A DNA stretch of 64,000 nt from Bacteroidales bacterium (GCA_017534745.1 JAFXVX010000002.1:1-64000); one strand, 5' to 3'; counted from the stretch's first letter, positions 8,659 through 17,369 are shown. The notes: a model not told the origin generated them from the letters alone. Program-made: numbers and translations.

Positions 8659-9977
8659 GCAATCACCTCCCGGATCCAGGGGGTGCGGTACTGGTAGGCG
8701 AGGCGTGTCAGATTCCAGCCCGGGTGGGTGAGGATAAGGTGGGCGCGCTTGCCGGGGGTGATGGAACCCTCGGAATCGCTGATACCCATCGCGGCGGCGG
8801 CGTTGAAGGTCACGGCGTTGAAAGCCTCTATCGGCGTGAGCCTCTGGCGGATACAGGCGAGAGCCATCACGAAACGCATGTCGCCCGAGGGCGAAGAGCC
8901 GGGGTTGTAATCCGAGGCGAGCGCGAGGGGAAGCCCGGCGTCGATGAAGCCGCGGGCGTTCCCGAACGGGATGCCGAGGAAGAACGACGAGCCCGGGAGC
9001 ATCACGGGCATCGTCTCCGAGCCCCTGAGGGCCTCGATCTGGGCCTCGGTCGTGCGCTCCAGATGATCCACCGAGAGAGCGTTGTTACGCACACCGACCT
9101 CGACGCCGCCGCTGACGGCAAGCTCGTTGGCGTGTATCTTCGGTCGCAGCCCCGCGGCGGCGCCGGCTTTCAGGATACGGTCGGTGTCCTCCGGCGTGAA
9201 GAACCCCTCGTCGCAGAAGACGTCGATGAAGTCGGCATACCGCGCCGCCTCCGGGGTCATCTCTATCACGGCACGCACATACTCCTCGTGGGTGTAGCCC
9301 CGCCCCACGGCGTGCGCGCCAAGGAAGGTGCTCCGCACCGTCGGAGCACCGCAGCACGATGAGGCCTCGGCGACGTTGCTGCCCGCTTCGCGTTTAACCG
9401 GCACGGCCTGCCAGGCCGTCCGCTTGATGCGGTCGATGACGCGGAGCATTTTGAGCTCGTCCTCGGGGTTGAGGCCGTAGCCGCTTTTGATTTCCATGGC
9501 GAGGGTGCCGTGAGCCACCATTTCGCGGACGCGGGCCATCGACTGGGCGTAAAGTTCATCCTCGGAAGTCCTGTGCAGCAGGTCGGCGGAGTTGAGAATC
9601 CCGCCGCCCCGCGCCGCTATCTCCTCGTAGCTCAGCCCGTTAATCTTGTCGAGAAACTCCCCTTCCCTGCTTCCTGCGTACACGATATGAGTGTGGCTGT
9701 CGCAAAACGCCGGCATCACCATCCCGCCCTCCGCGTCGATAACTTCGGTCCTGTCATCCCGAGCGCCAGCGAGAGGATCTCCCACATCTTCAGGAGATAC
9801 ACTCGACCTCCGGTCTCGGTATGACATCTCCCCGAAGGCGGCGATAACGCCGTCCTCGATGAGGAGCCAGGCGTTCTCCAGCGTCCCCGTCTCCGCCATC
9901 TCCTTCCCAGCCTTCTTCAGCACCCCCTCAGGCACTATCCCCACCAGCAGACCTATGTTTTTAATTAATGTTCGCAT
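8655..9977 (-). CDS. hutI: Imidazolonepropionase (HutI), carrying a translated palindromic repeat
   Basis: 440 residues. It hydrolyses 4-imidazolone-5-propanoate to N-formimino-glutamate, the third step of histidine degradation. It is an amidohydrolase with the metal motif CDSHTHIVYAG (His95, His97) and the conserved blocks SREGEF, SYEEIAARGGGI, EIKSGYGLN, FLGAHA, DVFCDEGFF, HANELA and ALASDYNPGSSP. The start is ATG 9977 (MRTLIKNIG); the frame is open a further 7 codons. Residues about 51-76 (YRDRRSSVSPEDVGDPLA and beyond) are not part of the family and correspond exactly to a palindromic repeat at 9753-9825 that keeps the frame. It sits in the short beta region before the metal site, where an insertion could be tolerated. 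It is the last gene of the hut operon. Confidence 0.95.
   Translation of the reverse strand: MRTLIKNIGLLVGIVPEGVLKKAGKEMAETGTLENAWLLIEDGVIAAFGEMSYRDRRSSVSPEDVGDPLAGARDDRTEVIDAEGGMVMPAFCDSHTHIVYAGSREGEFLDKINGLSYEEIAARGGGILNSADLLHRTSEDELYAQSMARVREMVAHGTLAMEIKSGYGLNPEDELKMLRVIDRIKRTAWQAVPVKREAGSNVAEASSCCGAPTVRSTFLGAHAVGRGYTHEEYVRAVIEMTPEAARYADFIDVFCDEGFFTPEDTDRILKAGAAAGLRPKIHANELAVSGGVEVGVRNNALSVDHLERTTEAQIEALRGSETMPVMLPGSSFFLGIPFGNARGFIDAGLPLALASDYNPGSSPSGDMRFVMALACIRQRLTPIEAFNAVTFNAAAAMGISDSEGSITPGKRAHLILTHPGWNLTRLAYQYRTPWIREVIA
9753..9825. repeat. Palindromic repeat, full copy, in frame within hutI
   Basis: A 73-base element starting GTCATCCCGAGCG and ending CTCGGTATGAC. The ends are inverted (GTCAT/ATGAC, CCGAG/CTCGG) and inner pairs include CGAG/CTCG and ATCTCC/GGAGAT, so the whole element can fold as one imperfect hairpin. 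The left half is the A-type half-unit seen elsewhere in the window; the right half is an inverted B-type half-unit (GTCATACCGAG on the other strand). It is translated as part of HutI without shifting the frame. Confidence 0.85.
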
Positions 9978-10001
9978 AATCTCTTGGGTTTCGTCCACGT
10001 T

Positions 10002-11495
10002 TTACCCCATTTTTTGTGGACGGTCACGGAGGAAGGCGACGGAGCGGGCGATGAGAGGGGACATGTAGGTGTCGTTCTCGATGAAAGGGACGGAGCGGCG
10101 GTAATCCGCGTAGATGGCCTCGAGGGTCGGGGAGGTCTTCGCCGGGCGGCGGAAATCGAGGGCCTGCGCAGCGTTGAAGAGCTCGATGGCGAGGACCGTC
10201 TCGGTGTTGTCCACGACGCGGACCAGTTTGGTCGCGGAGTTGGAGCCCATGCTGACGTGGTCCTCCTGGCCCTGCGACGAGGGAATGGAGTCGCAGGATG
10301 CGGGCCAGCAGAGGCCCTTGTTCTGGCTCACGATGGAGGCCGCAGTGTACTGCGGAATCATAAAGCCGCTGTTGAGACCGGGGTTGGCCACGAGGTATTT
10401 CGGCAGACCGCGGAGCCCGTGGATGAGCTGATAGGTCCTGCGCTCGGAGATGCTCGCGAGCTCGGACATCGCTATGGCGAGGGCGTCCATCGGAATGGCG
10501 ATGGGCTCGCCGTGGAAGTTGCCCGCCGATATGACCATATCCTCATCGGGGAAAACGTTGGGATTGTCGGTCGCGGAGTTTATCTCGTTCTCTATCACGG
10601 ACTTGACGTAGAGGATATTGTCCTTCACGGCGCCGTGGACCTGGGGGATACAGCGGAAACTGTAGGGGTCCTGCACATGCTCCTTGGGGCGGCTTATCAG
10701 CTCGCTGCCCTCGAGGAGCTCGCAAAAGCGCTTGCCTGTCTCGATCTGTCCGTTGTGGGGGCGGAGCTGGTGGGTCAGCGGGAGGAACGGCTCGATACGG
10801 CCGTCGTAGGCATCTAGCGACATCGCCCCGATACGGTCGGCCCAGCGGGACAGCCTCATGCTTTTGAGGATGGACCACACGGCGTGGGCGCTCATAAACT
10901 GCGTGCCGTTCAGAAGGGCGAGACCCTCCTTCGACTGCAGGCGGATGGGCTCCCAGCCCATTTCTGCCCAGACCTCACGGGCGGGGCGCACCCGGTCTTT
11001 GTAGAGCACCTCGCCGAGCCCGATGAGCGGGAGGCTCATGTGGGCGAGAGGGGCGAGGTCCCCGGAGGCGCCGAGCGAGCCCTGCTGATAGACGACCGGG
11101 AGGATGTCGTTGTTAAACATGTCGATAAGCCTCTGTACGGTCACGAGCTGGACGCCGGAGTGGCCATAGGAGAGGTTCTGCACCTTCAGGAACAGCATCA
11201 GTTTGACAATCTCCGGGCGGACGGTCTCGCCGGCCCCGCAGGCATGCGACATCACGAGGTTGTGCTGCAGCTGCGAGAGGTCTTCCTTCGGGATGGTCAC
11301 GTTGTAGAGCGAGCCGAAGCCCGTCGTGATGCCGTAGATCGGCTTGTCGAGGGCTTCCATCTTGTCGTCCAGATACTTACGGCATTTGACAATGGCCGCG
11401 ACGGATTCGTCGGAAAGACGGATCTCCGCGTGGGAGTCGATGACCTCCTTGAGCCGCTCAAGGGAGAGCCATTCTTTCGAAATATAGTGGATCAT
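10002..11495 (-). CDS. hutH: Histidine ammonia-lyase
   Basis: 497 residues. It removes ammonia from L-histidine to give trans-urocanate, the first step of histidine use, in the cytoplasm. The MIO cofactor tripeptide is Ala143-Ser144-Gly145 in GSLGASGDLAPLAHM, and the active-site Tyr54 lies in YGITTGFGSL. Further family blocks are SYGHSGV, LLNGTQFM, QDPYSFRC and the terminal QEDHVSMG. Length is standard. Its stop lies 24 bases before the hutI start, and its ATG shares one base with the hutU stop (position 11495), so the operon is tightly packed. Confidence 0.97.
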   Translation of the reverse strand: MIHYISKEWLSLERLKEVIDSHAEIRLSDESVAAIVKCRKYLDDKMEALDKPIYGITTGFGSLYNVTIPKEDLSQLQHNLVMSHACGAGETVRPEIVKLMLFLKVQNLSYGHSGVQLVTVQRLIDMFNNDILPVVYQQGSLGASGDLAPLAHMSLPLIGLGEVLYKDRVRPAREVWAEMGWEPIRLQSKEGLALLNGTQFMSAHAVWSILKSMRLSRWADRIGAMSLDAYDGRIEPFLPLTHQLRPHNGQIETGKRFCELLEGSELISRPKEHVQDPYSFRCIPQVHGAVKDNILYVKSVIENEINSATDNPNVFPDEDMVISAGNFHGEPIAIPMDALAIAMSELASISERRTYQLIHGLRGLPKYLVANPGLNSGFMIPQYTAASIVSQNKGLCWPASCDSIPSSQGQEDHVSMGSNSATKLVRVVDNTETVLAIELFNAAQALDFRRPAKTSPTLEAIYADYRRSVPFIENDTYMSPLIARSVAFLRDRPQKMG

Positions 11496-13540
11496 TATTT
11501 TTCAAGTGCTGAGCGCACGAGGGCATCGTCGGCCAGGTGCGGAAGGGTTATACGGAGGGAAGGTGTGCGGGCCATCTCGCGCTCGATGGCGCTGCGTGCC
11601 CCGCTGTTGCGGGCCCAGGAGCGGCGTGTGATGCCGTTGTTGACATCCCAGAAAAGCATCTCGCGGATGTGGCGGTCACTGTCAGCGGAGCCGTCGATGA
11701 CCATGCCGAAACCGCCGTTGATCACCTCGCCCCAGCCGACGCCGCCTCCGTTGTGGATCGAGACCCACGTGGCGCCGCGGAAAGCGTCGCCGATGACGTT
11801 CTGCACCGCCATGTCGGCCGTAAACTGAGAGCCGTCGTAGATATTGGAGGTCTCGCGGAACGGCGAATCGGTGCCGGAGACATCGTGGTGATCACGGCCA
11901 AGGACGATGGGGGCGCTGATCTCGCCGCTGCGAATGGCCTCGTTGAAGGCCAGGGCAATCTTGGTGCGGCCCTCGCAGTCGGCGTAGAGGATACGCGCCT
12001 GCGAGCCGACGACAAGGTGATTGCGGCCCGCTTCCTCGATCCAGCGGATGTTGTCGCGCATCTGGCCGGCGATCTCCTCCGGCGCGGTCGCGGCTATCTC
12101 GCGGAGCACCTTCACTGCGAGCGCATCGGTCTTCGCAAGGTCCTCCGGCTTCTCACTCATGCACACCCAGCGGAACGGCCCGAAACCGTAATCGAAATAC
12201 ATCGGTCCCATGATATCCTGCACATATGAAGGGTATCGGAAACTGCCGTCGGGGCGGAGCACGTCGGCCCCGGCGCGGGAGCTTTCCAGAAGGAAGGCAT
12301 TGCCGTAGTCGAAGAAATACATTCCCCTGTCAGACAACCTGTTAATAGCTGCGACCTGGCGGCGCAGCGAGGCCTGTACGGCCTCCCTGAAGCGCTCAGG
12401 CTCGGCAGCCATCATGCGCTTTGACTCCTCGATGGAATAGCCCACCGGGTAGTAGCCGCCCGCCCAGGGGTTGTGGAGGGAAGTCTGGTCGGAGCCGAGG
12501 TCCACGCGGATGTCCTCGGCGGCGAGCCGCTCCCAGAGGTCCACGACGTTGCCGACGTAGGCCAACGAAACGACCTCCTTCCCGGCGACGGCCTTCCGGA
12601 TGCGGGGGATGAGCTCGTCCAGGTCGCGGTGGAGTTCGTCCACCCAGCCCTGGGCGTAGCGTTTCTCCGCCGCCAGCGGGTTAATCTCCGCCGTGACGCT
12701 CACCACCCCGGCGATATTCCCCGCCTTCGGCTGCGCCCCGGACATTCCACCGAGCCCCGCCGTGACGAACAGGAGCCCGCCATTGTCATCCTGACCGGCA
12801 GCACCCCTGTCATCCCGAGCGCAGTCGAGGGATCTCGCCCGCAGCACCTTCCTCGCGGCGTTCATCACCGTGATAGTCGTGCCGTGTACGATGCCCTGGG
12901 GACCGATGTACATATAGGACCCGGCGGTCATCTGGCCGTACTGGCTGACACCGAGGGCGTTGAAGCGCTCCCAGTCGTCCGGCTTGGAGTAGTTGGGGAT
13001 GACCATGCCGTTGGTTACGACCACCCTCGGGGCATCCTTGTGCGAAGGGAACAGGCCGAGCGGGTGACCGGAGTACATGGCAAGGGTCTGCTCCTCCGTC
13101 ATGGTCGCAAGATACTGCATCACAAGGCGGTACTGCGCCCAGTTCTGGAAGATGGCGCCGTTGCCGCCATAGATGATGAGCTCGTGGGGGTGCTGGGCGA
13201 CGCGAGGATCCAGATTGTTCTGGATCATCGCCATTATGGCCGCCGCCTGGGGGCACCGTGCCGGATATTCGCCAATCGGCCGGGCATACATCTCATACGA
13301 CGGGCGGAACCGATACATATATATTCGCCCGTAGAGCCGCAACTCTTCGGCAAATTCCTTCGAGAGCACCGCGTGGTGCCGCTCCGGGAAATAGCGCAGC
13401 GCGTTTTTCAGCGCCAGCACCTTCTGCTCCTTTGTCAGGATGTCTTTCCTCACCGGCGCGTGGTTTACCGCCGGGTCATACGGCTTCTTCTCCGGCAAAT
13501 CCACCGGAATCCCTTCAAGAATCTCTTCTGCGAATGTCAT
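11495..13540 (-). CDS. hutU: Urocanate hydratase, long form, carrying a translated repeat half-unit
   Basis: 681 residues. It converts urocanate to imidazolonepropionate with bound NAD+. Recognisable blocks are MYSGHPLGLFPSH, NYSKPDDWER, GGMSGAQPKA, LVVGSQARILYAD, GRDHHDVSGTDSP and VSIHNGGGVGWGEVINGG. It is longer than the roughly 557-residue proteobacterial enzyme, with extra N-terminal and internal segments; I recall long forms in Bacteroidota. Between the VMNAARKVLRA strand and LLFVTAGLGGMSG lies a non-family stretch, RSLDCARDDRGAAGQ plus DDNGG, whose first part is a repeat half-unit (12809-12836). The family normally has a short loop here, so the enzyme may still be active. It lies 14 bases after the stop of the small membrane protein gene. 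Confidence 0.95.
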   Translation of the reverse strand: MTFAEEILEGIPVDLPEKKPYDPAVNHAPVRKDILTKEQKVLALKNALRYFPERHHAVLSKEFAEELRLYGRIYMYRFRPSYEMYARPIGEYPARCPQAAAIMAMIQNNLDPRVAQHPHELIIYGGNGAIFQNWAQYRLVMQYLATMTEEQTLAMYSGHPLGLFPSHKDAPRVVVTNGMVIPNYSKPDDWERFNALGVSQYGQMTAGSYMYIGPQGIVHGTTITVMNAARKVLRARSLDCARDDRGAAGQDDNGGLLFVTAGLGGMSGAQPKAGNIAGVVSVTAEINPLAAEKRYAQGWVDELHRDLDELIPRIRKAVAGKEVVSLAYVGNVVDLWERLAAEDIRVDLGSDQTSLHNPWAGGYYPVGYSIEESKRMMAAEPERFREAVQASLRRQVAAINRLSDRGMYFFDYGNAFLLESSRAGADVLRPDGSFRYPSYVQDIMGPMYFDYGFGPFRWVCMSEKPEDLAKTDALAVKVLREIAATAPEEIAGQMRDNIRWIEEAGRNHLVVGSQARILYADCEGRTKIALAFNEAIRSGEISAPIVLGRDHHDVSGTDSPFRETSNIYDGSQFTADMAVQNVIGDAFRGATWVSIHNGGGVGWGEVINGGFGMVIDGSADSDRHIREMLFWDVNNGITRRSWARNSGARSAIEREMARTPSLRITLPHLADDALVRSALEK
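12809..12836. repeat. Palindromic repeat, A-type half-unit, in frame within hutU
   Basis: The plus strand reads GTCATCCCGAGCGCAGTCGA followed by GGGATCTC, the A-type half of the element found in hutI. A second degenerate GTCATCCTGACC lies just upstream at 12784. The minus-strand translation gives RSLDCARDD within HutU. Confidence 0.8.
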
Positions 13541-13554
13541 TTTCTGGTCTTTGG

Positions 13555-13902
13555 TTAGACGGCGGGGGTGGAGGAGCGGCGCTTGAGGAGGAGGGCGTAG
13601 AGAGCCCAGACGGCGGTGAGAACGAGGGACATAGGGACGCCGACGGTGAGCATTTCGCGGAGCATCACGGAGAAACCGCCGGCCTCGGTCAGGGCCGTAA
13701 AGAACGGGAAGCGCCAGGTGATTTCGCCGTTGATGATGTGATCAACGATAAGCATGACGGAGCCGCCCCAGAGCATTTTTTCAAGGGCGGGAACCTGCTG
13801 CTTGAGGAACGTCGAGGAGGGGTCGGCGATGGATTTTTCCGCGCACTTGCGGTAGATGCTTGTGCCGATTGCCTGGACGAGTGGTACTATGAAACAAGAC
13901 AT
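13555..13902 (-). CDS. Small membrane protein of unknown function within the hut operon
   Basis: 115 residues, not assigned to a family. It has a hydrophobic N-terminal part (CFIVPLVQAIGTSIY), a middle hydrophobic stretch (LWGGSVMLIVDHIING) and a C-terminal segment (VPMSLVLTAVWALYALLL) ending in a basic tail (KRRSS), so two or three membrane passes are likely. It lies between ftcD and hutU, 14 bases before hutU and 34 bases after ftcD, all in one direction, so it should be transcribed with histidine-degradation genes. It could be an accessory to histidine or urocanate uptake, but it is far too short to be a known transporter. The role is inferred from position only. Confidence 0.75.
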   Translation of the reverse strand: MSCFIVPLVQAIGTSIYRKCAEKSIADPSSTFLKQQVPALEKMLWGGSVMLIVDHIINGEITWRFPFFTALTEAGGFSVMLREMLTVGVPMSLVLTAVWALYALLLKRRSSTPAV

Positions 13903-13936
13903 GCGTTATTGCGTTTTAATGTTATCAGAAGTTGTG

Positions 13937-15616
13937 TCAGAGGTTGATCGCGGCGAGCACCTCGGCCTCCAGGGCGGCGGCCTCCGCCTCGATGGCGTCG
14001 GCGCGCATCAGCAGCGCTTCTGCCGGAGCCTTATCGGCGAGGCCGGAGGCGTTGATGCGGACGTTCAGGCGGGCGCCGCGGATGGCGGCACGGGCAGCGA
14101 GGGCGGCGACACCGGCGTCGGAGGCCGAAGCCGGGTTGCCCTTCTGCGCCATCTCGAGGGCGAGAGGGAGAGCCTTCAGTGCCGCCTCCATCGTGCGGAG
14201 CGGCACAGCGGCGGCGTTAAGCGTAGCTGCTTCAATCGCCGCGGCGCGGGCGGCCTTTTCCGCATCAGTACCCTTGGGCATGGCAAGTGCGTCCATTATG
14301 CGGTTGAACGCATCAGTGTCTTCATCTATGAGGCTGAGGAGCTCCTCCAGAATCTCCTGCCCCTTCTCTGCGACCTCCGAGAACTCCTCCCAGCGGTCGT
14401 CCCAGCCCCTCTTGTGGGCAGAGAGGTTGGCGACCATGGTGGAGAGGGCGGCACCAAAGGCGCCCATCGCGGCGGAGACGCTGCCGCCGCCTGGGGCCGG
14501 CGACTCGGACGCCGTCTCGCGGGCGAACTCCGCGACCGACATCCCCGCGAGCCTTCCCGGCAAGCCTTCCCCGAGCCTGTACTCGATGACTTTCTCCCTG
14601 GGGTTGAAGGGTTTGAGGTCGTCGAGCGACATCGATTTGACGGCGATTTTGACGATTTCCGACTCGCTTATGCCGCGGGAGCGCTGCTGGCGCTCAAGAT
14701 AGAAGCGACCGGCATCGATGAGGACTTTTTTGGGCACGAGTCCGACGATCTCCGTCCCCGTGACGCGGAGCCCACGGGCGGCTGCGGCGCGGCACACTTC
14801 TTCGAACGCCACATGCAGCGGAGTAGCGGAGATATCGGTTATATTCATAGACACCTGGGCAATGCCGTATTCCTCTATGTACCAGCCAATTGCCTTGCAG
14901 CCCTTGAGGGTACCGGGAATCCAGAGCTGGGCGCCGGAAGCGTCCTTCAGGAGCTTGCCGTCGAGCCGTCCGCCCTCCCTGGCTTTGCGGCCCTTTTCGC
15001 GGACGTCAAAAGCGATGGCGTTGGCCCGGCGGGTCGAGGTCGTATTCAGGTTGAAATTGACGGCAATAAGGAAATTGCGGGCGCCCACGTTGGTCGCGCC
15101 GGTCCTCTCGGCGACAGCGTCCCACTCGCCGGCAAAATCCGGCCGGCGCGCCGGGTCCGCCATCTTCTCCGGAAGGGCCTCGTACTCGCCGGCGCGGCAG
15201 ACCGCAAGATTCTTACGCTCAGGCTTGTAGGCAGCCGCTTCGTAGCAGTAGCACGGGATGCCGAGCTCCGTGAAAAGCCGCTCGGCGAGCTTTCTCGCGA
15301 GGGCCGCGCACTCCTCCAGCGTGATCCCCGACACGGGAATCAGCGGCAGGACGTCCAGCGCCCCGCTGCGGGGGTGCGCGCCGTGGTGATGGCGCATGTC
15401 GATGAGCTCCTTCGCTGCGACGGCGCCGCAGAACGCGGCCTCGCAGACAGCATCCGGCTCGCCGACGAAGGTCACCACTGTGCGGTTTGTCGCCGCGCCC
15501 GGATCCACGTCCAGCACTTTCACTCCCTCCACGGCAGAAATCGCCGCCACAATTGCATCAATTACTTTCCTGTCCCGACCCTCGCTGAAATTGGGGACGC
15601 ATTCGATTAGTTTCAT
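13937..15616 (-). CDS. ftcD: Bifunctional glutamate formimidoyltransferase / formimidoyl-tetrahydrofolate cyclodeaminase
   Basis: 559 residues from ATG 15616 (MKLIECVPNFSEGRD); two further in-frame ATGs lie slightly upstream. Residues 1 to about 300 are the formimidoyltransferase domain (VPNFSEGRD, DVDPGAATNRTVVTFVG, DMRHHHGAHPRSGALDV). After a linker at about 300-350 comes the cyclodeaminase domain (SESPAPGGGSVSAAMGAFGA, SLIDEDTDAFNRIMDAL, AALEMAQKGN-like region). The enzyme moves the formimino group of formiminoglutamate to tetrahydrofolate, releasing glutamate and then ammonia, so this organism uses neither HutG nor HutF. It is the first gene of the hut operon. A TAACTTTA box at 15635-15642 lies 18 bases upstream of the start. 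Confidence 0.95.
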   Translation of the reverse strand: MKLIECVPNFSEGRDRKVIDAIVAAISAVEGVKVLDVDPGAATNRTVVTFVGEPDAVCEAAFCGAVAAKELIDMRHHHGAHPRSGALDVLPLIPVSGITLEECAALARKLAERLFTELGIPCYCYEAAAYKPERKNLAVCRAGEYEALPEKMADPARRPDFAGEWDAVAERTGATNVGARNFLIAVNFNLNTTSTRRANAIAFDVREKGRKAREGGRLDGKLLKDASGAQLWIPGTLKGCKAIGWYIEEYGIAQVSMNITDISATPLHVAFEEVCRAAAARGLRVTGTEIVGLVPKKVLIDAGRFYLERQQRSRGISESEIVKIAVKSMSLDDLKPFNPREKVIEYRLGEGLPGRLAGMSVAEFARETASESPAPGGGSVSAAMGAFGAALSTMVANLSAHKRGWDDRWEEFSEVAEKGQEILEELLSLIDEDTDAFNRIMDALAMPKGTDAEKAARAAAIEAATLNAAAVPLRTMEAALKALPLALEMAQKGNPASASDAGVAALAARAAIRGARLNVRINASGLADKAPAEALLMRADAIEAEAAALEAEVLAAINL

Positions 15617-15634
15617 GTTTTTCATTTTTCGGCA

Positions 15635-15642
15635 TAAAGTTA
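15635..15642 (-). promoter_or_regulatory. Candidate -7 box of the hut operon
   Basis: The minus strand reads TAACTTTA, one mismatch from TAnnTTTG, 18 bases before the ftcD ATG. The same octamer in the same setting (GCTAACTTTA) lies before mutS. No -33 TTTG is evident. Confidence 0.4.
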
Positions 15643-15663
15643 GCATTATTTTTCAGGAAATAA

Positions 15664-15671
15664 TAATTTTG
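15664..15671 (+). promoter_or_regulatory. Candidate -7 box of the CotH-type gene
   Basis: TAATTTTG matches TAnnTTTG, but it ends only 4 bases before the ATG at 15676, so the transcript would start at or within the ATG and be nearly leaderless. It lies back to back with the hut promoter in a 60-base divergent gap. Confidence 0.4.
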
Positions 15672-15675
15672 CAGC

Positions 15676-17349
15676 ATGAAAGCCAAAGCGTTTATCTCAG
15701 CGGCGATGGCCCTCCTGGCGGTCGCGGCGTGCAAAAAAGAGCAACTCGACCCGCTCGAGGACCAGCCGGAAGAAGTTGTCAAACTCTCAGGCACAGTCAT
15801 CAGCACAACCCCCTACACCAATAAGCCCGAAAACGCCTTCGACGGCAAGTTCGAAACCAGTTTTGCCACCGACGGAGGCAACCGCACCTGGGTCGGCCTG
15901 GACCTCGGCGAAAACTTCGTGGTCACCAGATTCGGTTTCTCTCCCAAGAGGAACAAGGAAAAACTAAGCGTACTCGCCATCATCGAGGGGGCCCGCGAGG
16001 CCGACTGGAGCGACGCCGTCCCCCTCGCCATCATCAAGGAGGAGGGCGTTGCAAAACAGATGACCTACATCGACATAAACTGCACCCGCGGCTTCCGCTA
16101 CCTCCGATACGTCGGCCCTGACGAGTCCGGCTGCAATGTCGCCGAACTCGAGTTCTACGGCAAGCCGGGCGACGGCGACGACTCCCGTTTCACCCAGTTG
16201 ACCAACCTCCCTACCGTGGTGATCAACACCGAAAACGCGGCCCCGATCGTTTCCAAAGAGGATTACGTCACCTCCCAGGTCTATATAATTTCGGAGGGTG
16301 GAACAAACATCCTGCAGGCCGCCGGGACCGGAGTCCGCGGCCGCGGTAACGCCAGCTGGACCTTTCCCAAGAAGCCCTACCGCCTGAAGTTCGACAAAAA
16401 GCAGAGCCCGCTCGGCGCTCCCGCGTCGGCCAAGAGCTGGACCCTCATCAACAACTACGGCGACAAGACCCTCATGCGCAACATCCTGACCTTCGAAGTC
16501 AGCCGTCGCCTGGGGATGGCCTACACGCCTTTCTGCCAGCCCGTCGATGTCGTCCTCAACGGTGAATACCAGGGCTGCTACCAGCTCTGCGACCAGGTGG
16601 AGGTCGCCGACGGCCGCGTGCCGGCAAAGAAAGGCTACCTCATAGAAATCGACGCCTACGCTTATGACGAGGACGTCTGGTTCCAATCCGGCTATGGCAT
16701 CCCTGTCACGATAAAGTATCCCAAGGATGACGAAATCACCAATGCGCAGCGCGAGTTTATCCTGGAGTTTTTCGGGCATCTCGAAGATGCAGTGTTCGGT
16801 GGAAATTACACTGAGAACGGATACCACAAATACCTCGACCTCGACAGTTTCCTCAAAAACTTCATAATCGGCGAGTTCTGCGGTAACACCGACACCTACT
16901 GGAGCGTCTATATGTACAAAGACGGCAGCGACGGCGTCCTTTACACCGGCCCCGCCTGGGACTACGACCTCGCCTTCGAGAACGACGACAGGACCTATCC
17001 GATCAACAACCTCCAGGGCTTCATTTACGAAACAGAGGGATCCGTGGCCGCTCCGGAGGTCAGGACCTTGGTCAAGCACCTCACCAGTACGGACCCCGCC
17101 GCAAAGGCCCGCCTGAAAGAACTGTGGAACGCAGCCAAGCCCGAACTCGCCGACCTCAACGACTACGTCGATGAGACGGCGCTCCTTCTGGGCGAATCGC
17201 AGGAACTTAATTTCAAGCGCTGGCCCATCCTCAACCAGAAGGTCCACGAGAACCCGGTCGCCCGCGGCTCCTACGCCGCCGAGGTCCAGGCGGTAAAGGA
17301 TTACATCGCCGCCCGGCCCGCCCGCATCGACGAGCTTCTCAGCCGATAA
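15676..17349 (+). CDS. CotH-family lipoprotein with N-terminal F5/8-type (discoidin) domain
   Basis: 557 residues. The lipoprotein signal ends at Cys19 (LLAVAAC). Residues about 38-160 resemble an F5/8 type C / carbohydrate-binding fold (TPYTNKPENAFDGKFETSF, TWVGLDLGENFVVTRFGFSP, FRYLRYVGPDESGCNVAELEF). Residues about 175-540 are a CotH domain: RGRGNASWTFPKKPYRLKFD, LINNYGDKTLMRN, VVLNGEYQGCYQLCDQV, GYLIEID and FIIGEFCGNTDTYWSVYMYK. CotH of Bacillus is an atypical protein kinase of spore coat; in gut Bacteroidota the domain occurs in surface lipoproteins of unclear role. It has its own 5' region and a hairpin after the stop, so it is probably monocistronic. The substrate is unknown. Confidence 0.85.
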   Translation: MKAKAFISAAMALLAVAACKKEQLDPLEDQPEEVVKLSGTVISTTPYTNKPENAFDGKFETSFATDGGNRTWVGLDLGENFVVTRFGFSPKRNKEKLSVLAIIEGAREADWSDAVPLAIIKEEGVAKQMTYIDINCTRGFRYLRYVGPDESGCNVAELEFYGKPGDGDDSRFTQLTNLPTVVINTENAAPIVSKEDYVTSQVYIISEGGTNILQAAGTGVRGRGNASWTFPKKPYRLKFDKKQSPLGAPASAKSWTLINNYGDKTLMRNILTFEVSRRLGMAYTPFCQPVDVVLNGEYQGCYQLCDQVEVADGRVPAKKGYLIEIDAYAYDEDVWFQSGYGIPVTIKYPKDDEITNAQREFILEFFGHLEDAVFGGNYTENGYHKYLDLDSFLKNFIIGEFCGNTDTYWSVYMYKDGSDGVLYTGPAWDYDLAFENDDRTYPINNLQGFIYETEGSVAAPEVRTLVKHLTSTDPAAKARLKELWNAAKPELADLNDYVDETALLLGESQELNFKRWPILNQKVHENPVARGSYAAEVQAVKDYIAARPARIDELLSR

Positions 17350-17369
17350 AGATCCGACAAAAAAATTCA

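Noticed and set aside
10884..13558. Long plus-strand open frames opposite hutH and hutU (10884-11828, 11537-12229, 12473-13558)
   Set aside because: Same reason: they mirror well-conserved enzymes and their translations are Arg/Gly/Asp-rich without motifs.
13856..15610. Plus-strand open frame of 584 codons
   Set aside because: It lies opposite ftcD, whose product has full family motifs. The long antisense frame is a by-product of GC-rich third codon positions and has no recognisable domain.
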